In this document: piece after piece, positions 34,337 through 44,797 of the stretch | Numbering within the stretch: the stretch's first letter is position 1 | Layout: each line of letters begins with the position of its first letter | From: Asterochloris sp. CNOR1 | Taxonomy: Eukaryota; Chlorophyta; Trebouxiophyceae; Trebouxiales; Trebouxiaceae | Length of the DNA stretch: 64,000 bases | Direction: 5' to 3' | NCBI GenBank assembly: GCA_963969365.1 | Contig: OZ017748.1 | Span: 2,316,001-2,380,000 of the forward strand | Position numbers and translations under genes: made by a program | The notes under the pieces: generated by a model | The model's input: the letters and a program-made list of their open reading frames with translations, nothing else | What the model was told of the DNA's origin: nothing | Databases searched by the model: none

Positions 34337-37300
34337 ATGATCTCGCTCTGGAAGCTGCTCCCCATATTTGTGAGTTCCTTCAGGAATGGGCTGCCGCCAG
34401 ACCATGGACACACAGTCCTGATCCGAAAGTCTTCTGGCTTGCAGGTGCTGCATTTGGGCTGTGCTCGGAGCACTTCAGCGGATGACAGGCAAGCAATCTG
34501 CATGCAAACTTGTTTGTTTGTTGTGTGTGCTGTCCGCATGCCATCTGCCGTGCTGCGCTGCTGTTGCTGACAGACTTACATTGCCGCAGCTGGCGCATAC
34601 GTGTCCACAGCCAGGCCGTGATGTGATGCGCTGCTCATGCGCTGAGAGAGTGTCATTGCTGCAGCTGGCGCACACGCAACCACAGCCGGGGACTGTGTGC
34701 AACACGTGATGTCTGCGGGCATCGGGCTGATGGGAAGACTCTGGACTGCCCCTACAATGGGCCTGGCAAGCAGTTCAGCCCAGCTGTTCAGAGCAAATTC
34801 CAGCAGATGTGCCCACAGCTGTTCCAGGATCATGGGGGCGGCTCTGGCCTGTATTGCTGCACAGAGCGCCAGATCGATACCATGACAGCGCAGGTGAGCC
34901 CTGAGCTTTCCAGATCTATTTTGAGCGGGTTGACAGCTTCTGAAGCACTCTTCAACACCACTGATGCCACCTGCTCATGACACAAAGCCTGTTCTGCTGC
35001 TCACAGGTTCAGCAGGCCACCGCACTGCTTCAGGGATGCCCTGCATGTGAGCATAACTTCAAACTGTTCTTCTGCACGCTAACCTGCTCCCCAGATCAGG
35101 CAACCTTTGCAGATGTCGGGGCAGTGCAGACTGCGCCAGACACAAACAAGACTGCCCTCGAGGAGGTAGGTGAAGGCACAGTCGTGGGGTTCAGGTTGCA
35201 CAGGCACCGGTGCAAGTCGGTGCGGTCTGATTCTGCAGGTGTCGTACTATGTGACAGACAGCTTTGGCACCCAGATGTACAACTCCTGCAAGGTGAGCAG
35301 GCCGGTGTGCTGGAAGAGCACAGCTGCGTGCAGCTGCAATATGTGCAGCCAACCCACAGTTGTACAGCTTGCCGAACAGGAGCAATGAGCCCCTGCAGGC
35401 TGCCAGTCTATCTCAAAGGACCTGCAGGACATTATTTGCTGCTGCCTGCTGAACTGCACCTGCCGAGCTTCTCTACATGTTGGTGGCTGGTGCACAGCCT
35501 GCTGGTCAAGGGCCCCTTCTCGTACTGCCGGCTGCCCTGCAGGACGTTGTGTATAGCGCCCTGAACACCAAGGCCATGGCAATGGTGGGAGGCGGGGCTA
35601 AGAACTTCAGCGAGTGGTTTGCATTCCTGGGCAAGGTGGCCCCACCCATGTTCCCCGGAGCCCCCTTCCAGCTGGACTTCCCAGGGGAAGCTGCCACCCC
35701 TGCAGGCATGTGTATTGCCCTGCGCTGGGGCCTCCATCAGTTGCATGCCTCTGCGGAGCAAGCTAGACGTGTTCCCGTTTCTGCTCTGCACTTCATCTGT
35801 CTGCAGCTCGGCAGCTGTGCTGCTGCAGGTATGGCTGCGCGTGATTGCCATGCACACCTTTATTAATCTGCAGCGTGCCAGCTGATGCCCTCAATGGTCT
35901 GTTCTGCCTGCAGTCCACCAGCTGTGTGCCCCTGCAGGCCTGACCGCCATGAATGTCAGCCTGCCCAACTGCTGGGACCCAGCCCTCAAGTGCTCCTGTG
36001 GCGACTGCCCCGAGGCGCCCTTCTGTGCTCCCGTGAGCCTGGTTGCTCTGCTGAGAATGCGAGGTTGCTTGCATGCGCCAGTGCTTGGTGCCTTCCAGGG
36101 CAGGGCACATCCACCCAGACCCCCACCCAACTCTGAACTGTCTCCCTGCCACCTGCAGCCACCTGCACCGCCCCCTCCCAAGACATATGGCTGCACTGCC
36201 GTCGGGCTGGGGCCCCACAGCCTGTCTTGCCTGGACCTCACCCTGGTGCTGGCGTACCTGGTTGTGGTCACTCTCGCAGTCCTGGCGTGGCGCAGCCGCC
36301 GCGGGCAGGCCGGGCTGCAGGCCATGCACGAGGTGGACGACGAGCCACTGCTGTCCAGCACCAACGGCCATGATGGCTCTGCTGAGCCAGGGGTGGCTGT
36401 TAGCGGCGCCAAGCTGTATGCTGCAGAGCAGCGCCTTCAGGCCTTCTTCCAGCAGCATGTAAGGCCTGGAGATTCGTCCCATCAGTGACACGTATTCCTC
36501 CTGCCTGTGTCGCACGCTTGGCGCAGTGTGTTCCAGTCTTCCCTGACTCAAGCCTGAAGTTGGCAGCTTCGGCCGAGAGGCCGGGCGACAGCACATTCCA
36601 CCAGAGAGTGCATGTACGCTGCCTGCAGGCTGTCTACTGTGTGGAGCACCCAGGCAAGGTGCTGGGCCTGTGCATGGCGGCGGTAGTGGTGTGCTCCCTG
36701 GGGCTGGTGCGCTTCTCCATTCAGACAGACCCACAGACATTGTGGGTGCGGCCAGGTTCTCAGGCAGCTCAGGAGAAGGCTGACTACGATGTGAGTCTGC
36801 CACTATTGAGGATGGAGCGCTGTACTGAGGGTCGCCACTGCTCAAGGGCGCCGCTGCCCGCTCCAGCTGCATGTTTGCTGCCAACTGCTCTTCCTGCATG
36901 GCACTGTGTCCCACCAAAGGGCGGAAGCTCTTCTTGTGCCGCCTCTCCAAAATTACCAGCCATGACCGCTTGATGACAGGTATGTCTGCTGCCTGCCAAG
37001 GCAGCACTCTGAAGTTGCTCCTGCTGTGTGCAGGCTTCCTTTGGCCCCTTCTACCGAGTGGAGCAGCTCATGCTCAGCACCACCCCCGACAGCCCGTCGC
37101 GCCACCAGACAGCCGCTGGGCAGCCCACCATCATCACTGACATGCCCAACAACGACAACATCCGCCTGCTGTTCAACCTGCAAGCATTGGTGGATGGGCT
37201 GAGCGTGACCTTCCCTGCAGAGAGCGGCGCCACTGCCAATGCCAGTCTGGCCAGCATCTGCTGGCAGCCCATGGGCCCTGGCACCGCCTGTGGTATTGAG

Positions 37301-40300
37301 AGCGTGCTGCAGTACTGGCAGATGGACCCCAAGAAGTATGCAGCGTGAGTCTCTGCTGCCGCAGCTAGCCCACTGCAAGGTTGCCGTGCACCAAGCCAGG
37401 GACTGCTCACCATCAGGGTCCACCTGCGCTCTGAGCCGCGTGTCCATGTTGCAGGGTGGAGGACATGCCCAGCTGACATGGGGTCCATGCCTTGCAGACT
37501 GCCCCTCATCACAGTGCGCTGGCGCTTTGCCTGCAGGCAACAGCATCGCCTGTTGCTGCAGGTCGCGCTCCACTCCAGAGTACTGCTTCCAGCACTGGTC
37601 CACAGACTGCCGCAGCGCCTTCCAGGCTCCCATCCAGCCCGCATGGGTGCTTGGAGGCTGGCCGACGGGGCAGGGGGTGGACAGCTACTCCCAGGAGGCA
37701 ACCACCTTCGTGGTCACGTACCTGGTGGACAGCAGCCCCAACAACCGGTGCGCTGATGCTATTGTAGACTCCCGACACCTGGCAGCTGCAACCACTCCAC
37801 TTGTACACCATCGGCTCTGCCAGCAGGCAAGGCCCCGGGGAGCTGCGTCCTCTTGAGATTGGGTGCCTGCACCATGCCTGCCAGCCCCCTCTGCCGCCCT
37901 GACGCCGGCGGTGCTGATGTGCTTTCTGCGTGGCCCTTTGCAGCAGACTGGATGTTGTGGTGCCTGAGGGATGCAAGTGTTCTTGCACTTGTCCCTGGGC
38001 CCCTCAGCTGCTGCTGTGCTCTCATCTAAACACCCTGCTGGGCACTGCGGCTTGCAGCAGTGAGGCCCGCCCCGTCCTGCAGGCCGGCAGCACTGGCTTG
38101 GGAGGCTGCCTTCCTGGAGCTGGCCCGCACCCAGCTGGCAGACATGGCATCTGCCGCCAACCTGAGCCTGACCTTCTCCGCCGAGCGCTCTATTCGGGAC
38201 GAAATAGACCGCGAGACCTACACCGACATGAGCACCGTGGCTCTCTCCTACATTGTCATGCTGCTCTACATTGCCTGTGCGCTGGGCACCCTGCCCCACA
38301 GGCCGTCCTGGCGGGATGTGCTGGTGCACAGCCGTGCTGCCCTGGGCCTGGGGGGCGTGCTCATCGTGGGGGCCTCAGTGGTCGGTGCGCTGGGCCTGTG
38401 CAGCGCCTTTGGCCTCTGGTCCGCCCTCATCAACTTGGAGGTGGGAGCCTGACCTGCCTGCAGGGTGCTGCACACCACCAGTGGCACTGGCTGGCCTGCT
38501 GCTCTGCAGACTGCATGGTGCAAGCTCCAAGCTGCACCGTTCTTGACACCCTGGGGTCTCTCTGACCCAGGCAGGAGGCTGTCTGCCATGTCTCCAGCTG
38601 CACCGTCCGCGTGTGGCTCCGCTTCAGCAGCTTCAGCAGGCAGTGCAGCATCCGCCTGCTGCCCCCTGGGGCAAGCTGGTGTAGTTTTCTGCCACATCAT
38701 CGTCCCTGCACCCACCCCTGTAGGTGATCCCTTTCCTGGTGCTGGCAGTTGGCGTGGACAACATGTTCATCCTGGCCCACGCCCTGCACAAGCAGGCACC
38801 CACAGCCCCTATTGCGCAGCGCATGGGCCACGCCCTGGCAACAGTCGGCCCCTCCATCACACTGGCAGCCAGCTGCGAGGTGGTGGCCTTCGGCATGGGG
38901 GCCCTGTCGGGGATGCCGGCCGTGCGCAACTTCTCGATCTGTGCAGCGCTGGCAGTTGCGCTGGACTTCCTGCTGCAGGTCAGTGGGCCCACTGCTCTAC
39001 TCTTGACAGCATCGCCTGGCCCCAGCGCATGCACGGGCAGGTGCTGATGCTGTGCATGTCAGTGTGTTTCGGGAATGTGGCAGTGTTCCAGTCAATGTTG
39101 CAGGCTTGGCCGGCTTGTGGGCACGCTGTGCCTTTGCCCTGAGCAGCCATCCCAGCTCACCTGAGCGCCATGGGTTGTGTCCCTACCCCTTTAAGCGGCC
39201 TGGCCTGCCCCAGGTACTGTCAGGAGCGGGGGTGTCTTGACCTTCCGCAGGATCCTGCTGATTGCCTGTCCCCAACAACAATGCTATCCTCTGCTGCTGC
39301 AGACCAGCGCCTTTGTGGTGCTGCTGGCCCTGGATGAGCACCGCATCCAGCAGCATCGCCTTGACCTGGCTCCCTGCATCCAGCTGCCCCAGCACAGCAA
39401 GACGGACGCAGCCCAGCAGGCAGGGGATTCAGCCAAGCGGCTGGCAGACGGCAGCGACCCAGAGGGGGCTGCCGAGGCCTCTGCTCAGTGCCCTAGCAGT
39501 TGGGGAGTGGGCCCTGGGCTGCAGTGGTACATGAGGGAGGTGCATGCGCCCCTGCTGGAGCGGCCGGCAGTGCAGGGCGGGGTGCTCCTCGCCTTCTTCT
39601 CCCTGTTCATGCTGTCGCTGGCGGCGCTGCCCCATCTGACCAAGTGCGGCTGCTGAGCTGACAGCACTTGCTTTCTTGAGGCGCGGCATTCGAAGTCCGT
39701 GAGGGCAGCCCCAGTGGGCGGCAAATGAATGCAGTGGACGCCTCAAGACAAGCATCCTGGGCAGCTCGCGACTCCTGTTCTGGCCGCAACAAGCCGTGCC
39801 TCGAGCCCGTGCGCCTGTAGCTTGAGCCAATAATCCTGCCTGCCGGCCGCATTCCAGTCACGTTGCAAGGTGCAGAGCAGGCATCCCCGCCAGCAGCTGC
39901 AGCTGATTCACTGTGGCTGCAGGGGCTTGGACCAGAGGATTGCCCTCCCGCGGGACTCTTACCTGCAGGGCTACTTTGACGACCTGTACGACAAGCTGCG
40001 GGTTGGGCCCCCGCTGTACTTTGTGGTGGAGGACATCAATGTGACCCGCAACAGCCCTGACGTTGACGCCATCTGCAGCGTGGCAGGCTGCAATGATGAC
40101 TCGTTTGTCAACAGGGTGAGCTGCAGGCAGTTTTGTTGGTGCTGCAGTGCATGTTCTGGTGATGCTACTGTACTGCTGCCTGCTGCTCGCGGGCACCCGT
40201 CCAGGCCGGCGTCCACTGCTGTCCCCATGCGTGCAGGTCAGCAATGCAGCACGCAGCCCCAGCACAAGCTGGCTGGCGGGGCCCCCAGCCTCCTGGCTGG

Positions 40301-41899
40301 ACGACTTCCTGTCGTGGGTGAGCCCCTCCCTGCCCCAGTGCTGCCGAGCCTTCCCCCCCAGCGACCCTGCCGGCCTGGAATCCGAGCCCTGCCCGCCGCC
40401 GGACCAGGCCCCCTGCACATCCCGTGGGAGCCCCTGCGCCAACTGCTCCGTCTGCTTCGCGCCCGGGCATCACCCAGCGCCAGGCGTGCTGGTGGACGGG
40501 CGGCCATCACTTGACCAGGTGAGCTGCGGCATTTCGGCCCACCTGCTCCACACTGCCATCAGGTGCAAACCGTTCCTCCAAGAGCTGAGGCCCATGGTGT
40601 TGTGTGAGTGTGTGCAGCTGTCAGGTGGCACCCTGGTCAGGTGGCGATGTCAGAGGCAGCAGCTGCCTGCGCCACCACCCACCCAGGAGCGTGTCACCCC
40701 ACCGCCCCCCTTGCCCCATGCTTTGCAGGTGAAAGCCAAGCTGCCCTGGTTCCTGGAGGCAGTGCCGTCTGCAGGCTGCGCCAAGGGTGGCATCGGCGCC
40801 TACAGCGACTCCCTGCAGAGGGACCCCCAGGACCTGTCGGGCGTGGCTGGCCTGCATCGTGGAGTGGTGGCTGCCTCCAGCTTCAGGACGCAATATGTGC
40901 CCCTCTCCAAGCAGCAGGACTTCATTGACGCCCTGCAGGCCAGTATCCCCTGTGGCAGCAATCACTGGGCGTGCCTGCAGACCCGCACGAAAGCCAACAG
41001 GGTGCCTGTTTGCCCACGGAGTGCTCTGCCTTGCTGTTGTCCTGGGCCACAGGGCCCTGCAGACATGACCAGCCACCCCGTGCAGCTGCCCTGCAGCCCT
41101 TCGGCGGCCTCAGTCAGGGTCACACTCTGGGCCTTGCATGTGGGCAAGTGACGCCTCCAAACCCCTGAAACGGGAAGCAGCGCCTTCATGCCCTGCAGGC
41201 GGTCCGCCAGTTCACTGCAGCCACAGCTGCAGCGCTGCACAAGCACATTTATTCCTACTCCATCTTTCACATCTTCTTTGAGCAGTACCTCAGCGTCGGG
41301 CAGGAAGCGTGTTGGCTGCTGGGCGGGGCACTTGTCAGCGTCACCTTCGTGTGTGCTGTGCTCACCGCCAGCGTCGGGGCAGCCCTGGTCATCCTGGTCG
41401 TCCTCATCATGCTGCAGATCGACCTGCTAGCGGTGATGTGTGTCTGGGGCATTCAGCTGAACGCTGTCTCCCTCGTGAACCTGGCGATGTCGCTGGGCAT
41501 TGCAGTGGAGTTTTGTGGCCACATCGTGCACGCCTTTGTGGTCACGCCCGGCTCACGCCAGCAGCGCGCCACGCTGGCCCTGAGGGACAGCGGCGCCTCC
41601 GTGCTCAGTGGCATCATTCTGACCAAATTTGCAGGTGAACGGCTGTCTGCATGCATGGTGTTGGAACTGTCCGCCTGCGTGCCTCGCTTCACTGACTGCA
41701 GGCTGTTGGCAATACATGTGCCCAAGCCACGCCCTGCCTGTCTGCAGGCGTGGTGGTGCTGGCCTTTGCCCAAACTCAGATCTTCGAGGTCTACTACTTT
41801 AGAATCTATTTAGCTCTTGTTCTACTGGGAGCAGCCCACGCACTGGTGCTGCTCCCGGTGCTGCTGGTTCTGGCTGGACCACGTTCTGCCCTGCACTAA
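34337..41899 (+). CDS. NPC1: NPC1-type sterol transporter
   Basis: One gene of nineteen exons in phase: 34337-34369, 34445-34488, 34686-34893, 35007-35165, 35239-35292, 35543-35705, 35938-36032, 36159-36458, 36629-36790, 37034-37344, 37562-37747, 38083-38440, 38724-38978, 39303-39643, 39923-40115, 40237-40518, 40729-40938, 41199-41634 and 41748-41899; 1313 residues (human NPC1 1278). A signal peptide ([18 protein letters not shown]) leads to the Cys-rich N-terminal sterol-binding domain ([43 protein letters not shown]). A first membrane span, a luminal domain, and the sterol-sensing domain ([28 protein letters not shown]) follow, then a second luminal Cys-rich loop ([16 protein letters not shown]) and a C-terminal RND bundle ([22 protein letters not shown]). 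It moves sterol out of the vacuole/lysosome lumen. Introns 2, 6 and 17 appear to use GC donors; intron 12 ends in TAG. Confidence 0.92.
34579..34690. repeat. Local duplication across an NPC1 splice acceptor
   Basis: A segment beginning CATTGCCGCAGCTGGCGCA (34579 onward) is repeated with changes as CATTGCTGCAGCTGGCGCA at 34654 onward, 75 nt later; both continue to a CCACAGCC acceptor-like site. Only the second copy is used by the NPC1 exon at 34686. Confidence 0.7.
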
Positions 41900-42141
41900 T
41901 GCTCTGCCCCCACGCCTCCATGCTGCTTTTGCCATTTCATGCTCTGCTGATTCATCATCTGTTTGAGCCTCAGAACACAGGGTGGGTGGGGGAAACGGAG
42001 GGGTTGGGGCGGGGAGGGGAGGGGCTTCTGTACGGGCAAGCGTTCCATGGAGTCTGCTGCCCTTGTAAACAGCTGACCAGATACCTTGCACTGGGAACCT
42101 GGTCTGAGTTGCAGCAGGGCAGGGGGGGCAGATCACTGGGG

Positions 42142-44718
42142 TCAGTCCCCGGGGGCATCCACATCTGACAGGCTGGTGACCTGGCTGCCACACTCTTCCA
42201 ATGTGTCAGCCTCGCTGTCAAAGTCGCTCATGTCATACAGGGTGCCGATGGTCTCTTCCTGCAGCATGCCATCAGTGTCCTCCAGAGACGACTCATCACC
42301 CAAGCTGACAGCTCGTCTGCAACACCAGGGCTCGCACCAGCAGGGTCCTCCTGTCAAAATGAAGCTCACCTGCATAGCAGCTTGGGCTGCCAGCTGTACT
42401 GAGCTGGGGAGCTTATCGCTCTGGGCGGCCAGCTGCTGCTGCAGGCGCAGTTTTTTGTGCTCTAGGGTGCCTGTGAGCGCCTGCAGGGCCTCGGGCTGAT
42501 AGTTGATGATGTGCTCCAGAGGGACCTGCACAGCGCACTGATGCAGATGGGGGCAATCGCGCCTCTGTCTTGAGCAGGCCGACATGCAGTTGAGCCGTTG
42601 AACAACTGTCTGAGCCATTCAATTGAAGCCCCATTTCAGGAGAACAGCACACCTGGACCAAGCACAGCGCTGACAGCAGGTGCAGAACAGACCTGGTCAA
42701 TGGCCTGCCAGGGCAGGTTGCCCTCCCTGAGGCAGCCCTCCATCGCCTGCAGACTGCGCTTGACCATGCGCTGCACCTGTCGGGGAGGCGCCTGCTGCTC
42801 ACCGTTGCTGGCTCGCAGCCAGGCCTGGACCTGAGCCTGCATACAGGTGCACAGAGGAAGGGTGACTGCGTCCCTGCTGCTTGGGCACCGGTGGCACTCG
42901 CAGTGGCAGCAAACGTGCTGCATGTCTTCGGCAGGCTGGGCAGCAGTGGCACCATTTGGGAGGTTGTGCAACTGACGGGCAGCGTGCATGCGCAGGTAGT
43001 GTGGGCCTGCACCTGGAATTGCTTCCAGAGCGTCAGCATCAGGGCAGCGCTGCCACTGCCCTGGGCGCAGGCCTCCACCTGCTCGTGCCAGGTGGCCGTC
43101 AACTCCAGCTCCTTGCCGACCAGGGCAGACTTGAGGTCGCGTAAGCACTCCGCCGTCTTGGCCAAGCCTCCAGCTGCTTGCACCTGCAGACGCCAGCAGC
43201 AAACTCTGTAGACAGCGCCCTTCATGCAGGTCCGGTCTGCACGCTGGGGTTGGCGGCAGGCAGCCTGAGGGGAGGCATGCAGTCCTTGCGGTGCACCTGG
43301 CAGCTCCAGCATGGCAGGTCAGATGAGGAACACCCCTTGCAGCTGTGCGCCGCCAGTCATGGAGCAGCTTGGCCACCTGCCGCAGCTGCCGTCTGCAGCC
43401 CTTGCTGCTGCGTGCCAGCTTCGGTCAGCAAGCGTCAAGCACTCTACAGTGCGCACCAGCTCCTGGTCCTGCCGCCTTCTGTTCCTGAGCCCAGGGCGCT
43501 GCATGCTACAGTCACCAAGCCGCCACTGAGTGGCCAGCGGGGCTACCTCCTGGTCTGGAGAAAGGGCAGCTTGCAGGATGCTACACGCTGCAGCGGGCCA
43601 GGCAGGCAGCGCAGAAGCAGGCGGGGCTGACCTCCTTCTGCCAGCTGGCTCGCCGCCCCTTCCAGAATCCGCGCACGGACTTCCAGGGCACCTGATCCTC
43701 CAACTCCAGCATCTGCTCCCCCACGTGGGCCACTACCCGCTCAGCTGCAGCCTCGTCCAGCCCGGAGGGAGGCAGCAGGGCCAGCGGCCGATGCCCTGCA
43801 CAATTAATCACTTTGGCACCCATGGAAGCTGCCACACTCAGCAAAGTCTGCCCTTCAGGTCAGGCTCCACATCTGAGCGTTGATGAGCAGTGGTGTGCTT
43901 GTGGAGGCAGCTTCTGCTCACCTGGGCTGTCGGCTACCCTGTCCTCGAGGCTGCCTGTGCCCCAGCGATCTGATACCCTACAGACAGGGGAGGCTCTCAG
44001 CAAAATTTTGGCACGCAAGAGGAGCCCTCCTCAGCCATGTCCCCCCCAAGCCAGACATTGAGGGTCACCTGTCGTCTTCGTGCAAGCCGGCGCTGCTCTC
44101 AATCTGAGCCTGCAAGGCCGCAGCTGCACGACTGTCAGACGTGGCCACACAGAAGTCTGGCATGCATGGCAGGCCGCCTCTGACCTTGAGGACTTCCACT
44201 GCAACACTGGCTGCAGCTGGCACCTCCCTGGACTGCACTGCCTCCACGAAGCGCTGCTCACTGGCCAGCAGGGATGCCAGCTGCTCCTGCACTCAGCGGC
44301 AGGCAGTGTTAGACCTGGCAGAGCATGGCAGGCTGCCAGGACGGTGCGGTCACCTGGTCCTGCAGGCTGGGGCTGCCAGTCTGCACAGGCATCATTGGCT
44401 GCACCAGGGCATCAACGTCAACACCGCTGGGCTGCCGCAGCGCCGTCCTGGCGATATCTGCCGCCACCGCCTTTGCTGGAGCACTGGGTGCAGCAGCATA
44501 CAGGGTGCCTGCAACCATGAGGGTAGGAGCTGAGGAGGAGGAACGCCTCTCACTGGTGGCAGCATTGCCTCATCACCAGTCACACGCAATAGAGTCCAAG
44601 CCAAGCTGGCTGAGAGTGCACTGCCCACCGCACCTGCATCGCCACTGGTCCCCTCATCATCTGAGGCTGGCAAACTGCCCGGTCTCCCTTCAAGTAGAAG
44701 CTGCTCTGCCTCAGACAT
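42142..44718 (-). CDS. Unidentified helical protein with acidic C-terminus
   Basis: Several minus-strand blocks with consistent composition suggest one multi-exon gene. The likely ATG is at 44718 (MSEAEQLLLEGRPGSLPASDDEG). Later blocks read PAKAVAADIARTALRQPSGV (about 44490-44350), LLASEQRFVEAVQSREVPAA (about 44280-44060), GEQMLELEDQVPWKSVRGFW (about 43800-43620), CLRDLKSALVGKELELTATW (about 43150-43000), MVKRSLQAMEGCLREGNLPW (about 42780-42700) and EHKKLRLQQQLAAQ (about 42530-42370). The end is acidic (YDMSDFDSEADTLEE) with a stop at 42142. The pattern is amphipathic helix and coiled coil; I recognise no domain. Exon borders between blocks were not all resolved. It converges with NPC1 and is divergent from GlyRS, with 79 bp between start codons. 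Confidence 0.5.
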
Positions 44719-44797
44719 CGCTCCGATTGTGCTGTGCTTGAACGTAAACAGGGGCTGCAATGCTCCCTTTCCTTCCAGGGAGCCACCACCATCCATC
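44719..44797. promoter_or_regulatory. 79-bp divergent promoter
   Basis: Between the predicted ATG of the unidentified minus-strand gene (44718) and the GlyRS ATG (44798). Exceptionally short for two RNA polymerase II genes; depends on both starts being right. Confidence 0.35.

Noticed and set aside
39303-40115. Two adjacent NPC1-like genes, because a plus-strand frame stops at 39653-39655 after the first membrane block
   Set aside because: A donor at 39644 (AA|gtgcgg) joins in phase 2 to the exon at 39923 and restores the conserved GLDQ region, so it is one gene.
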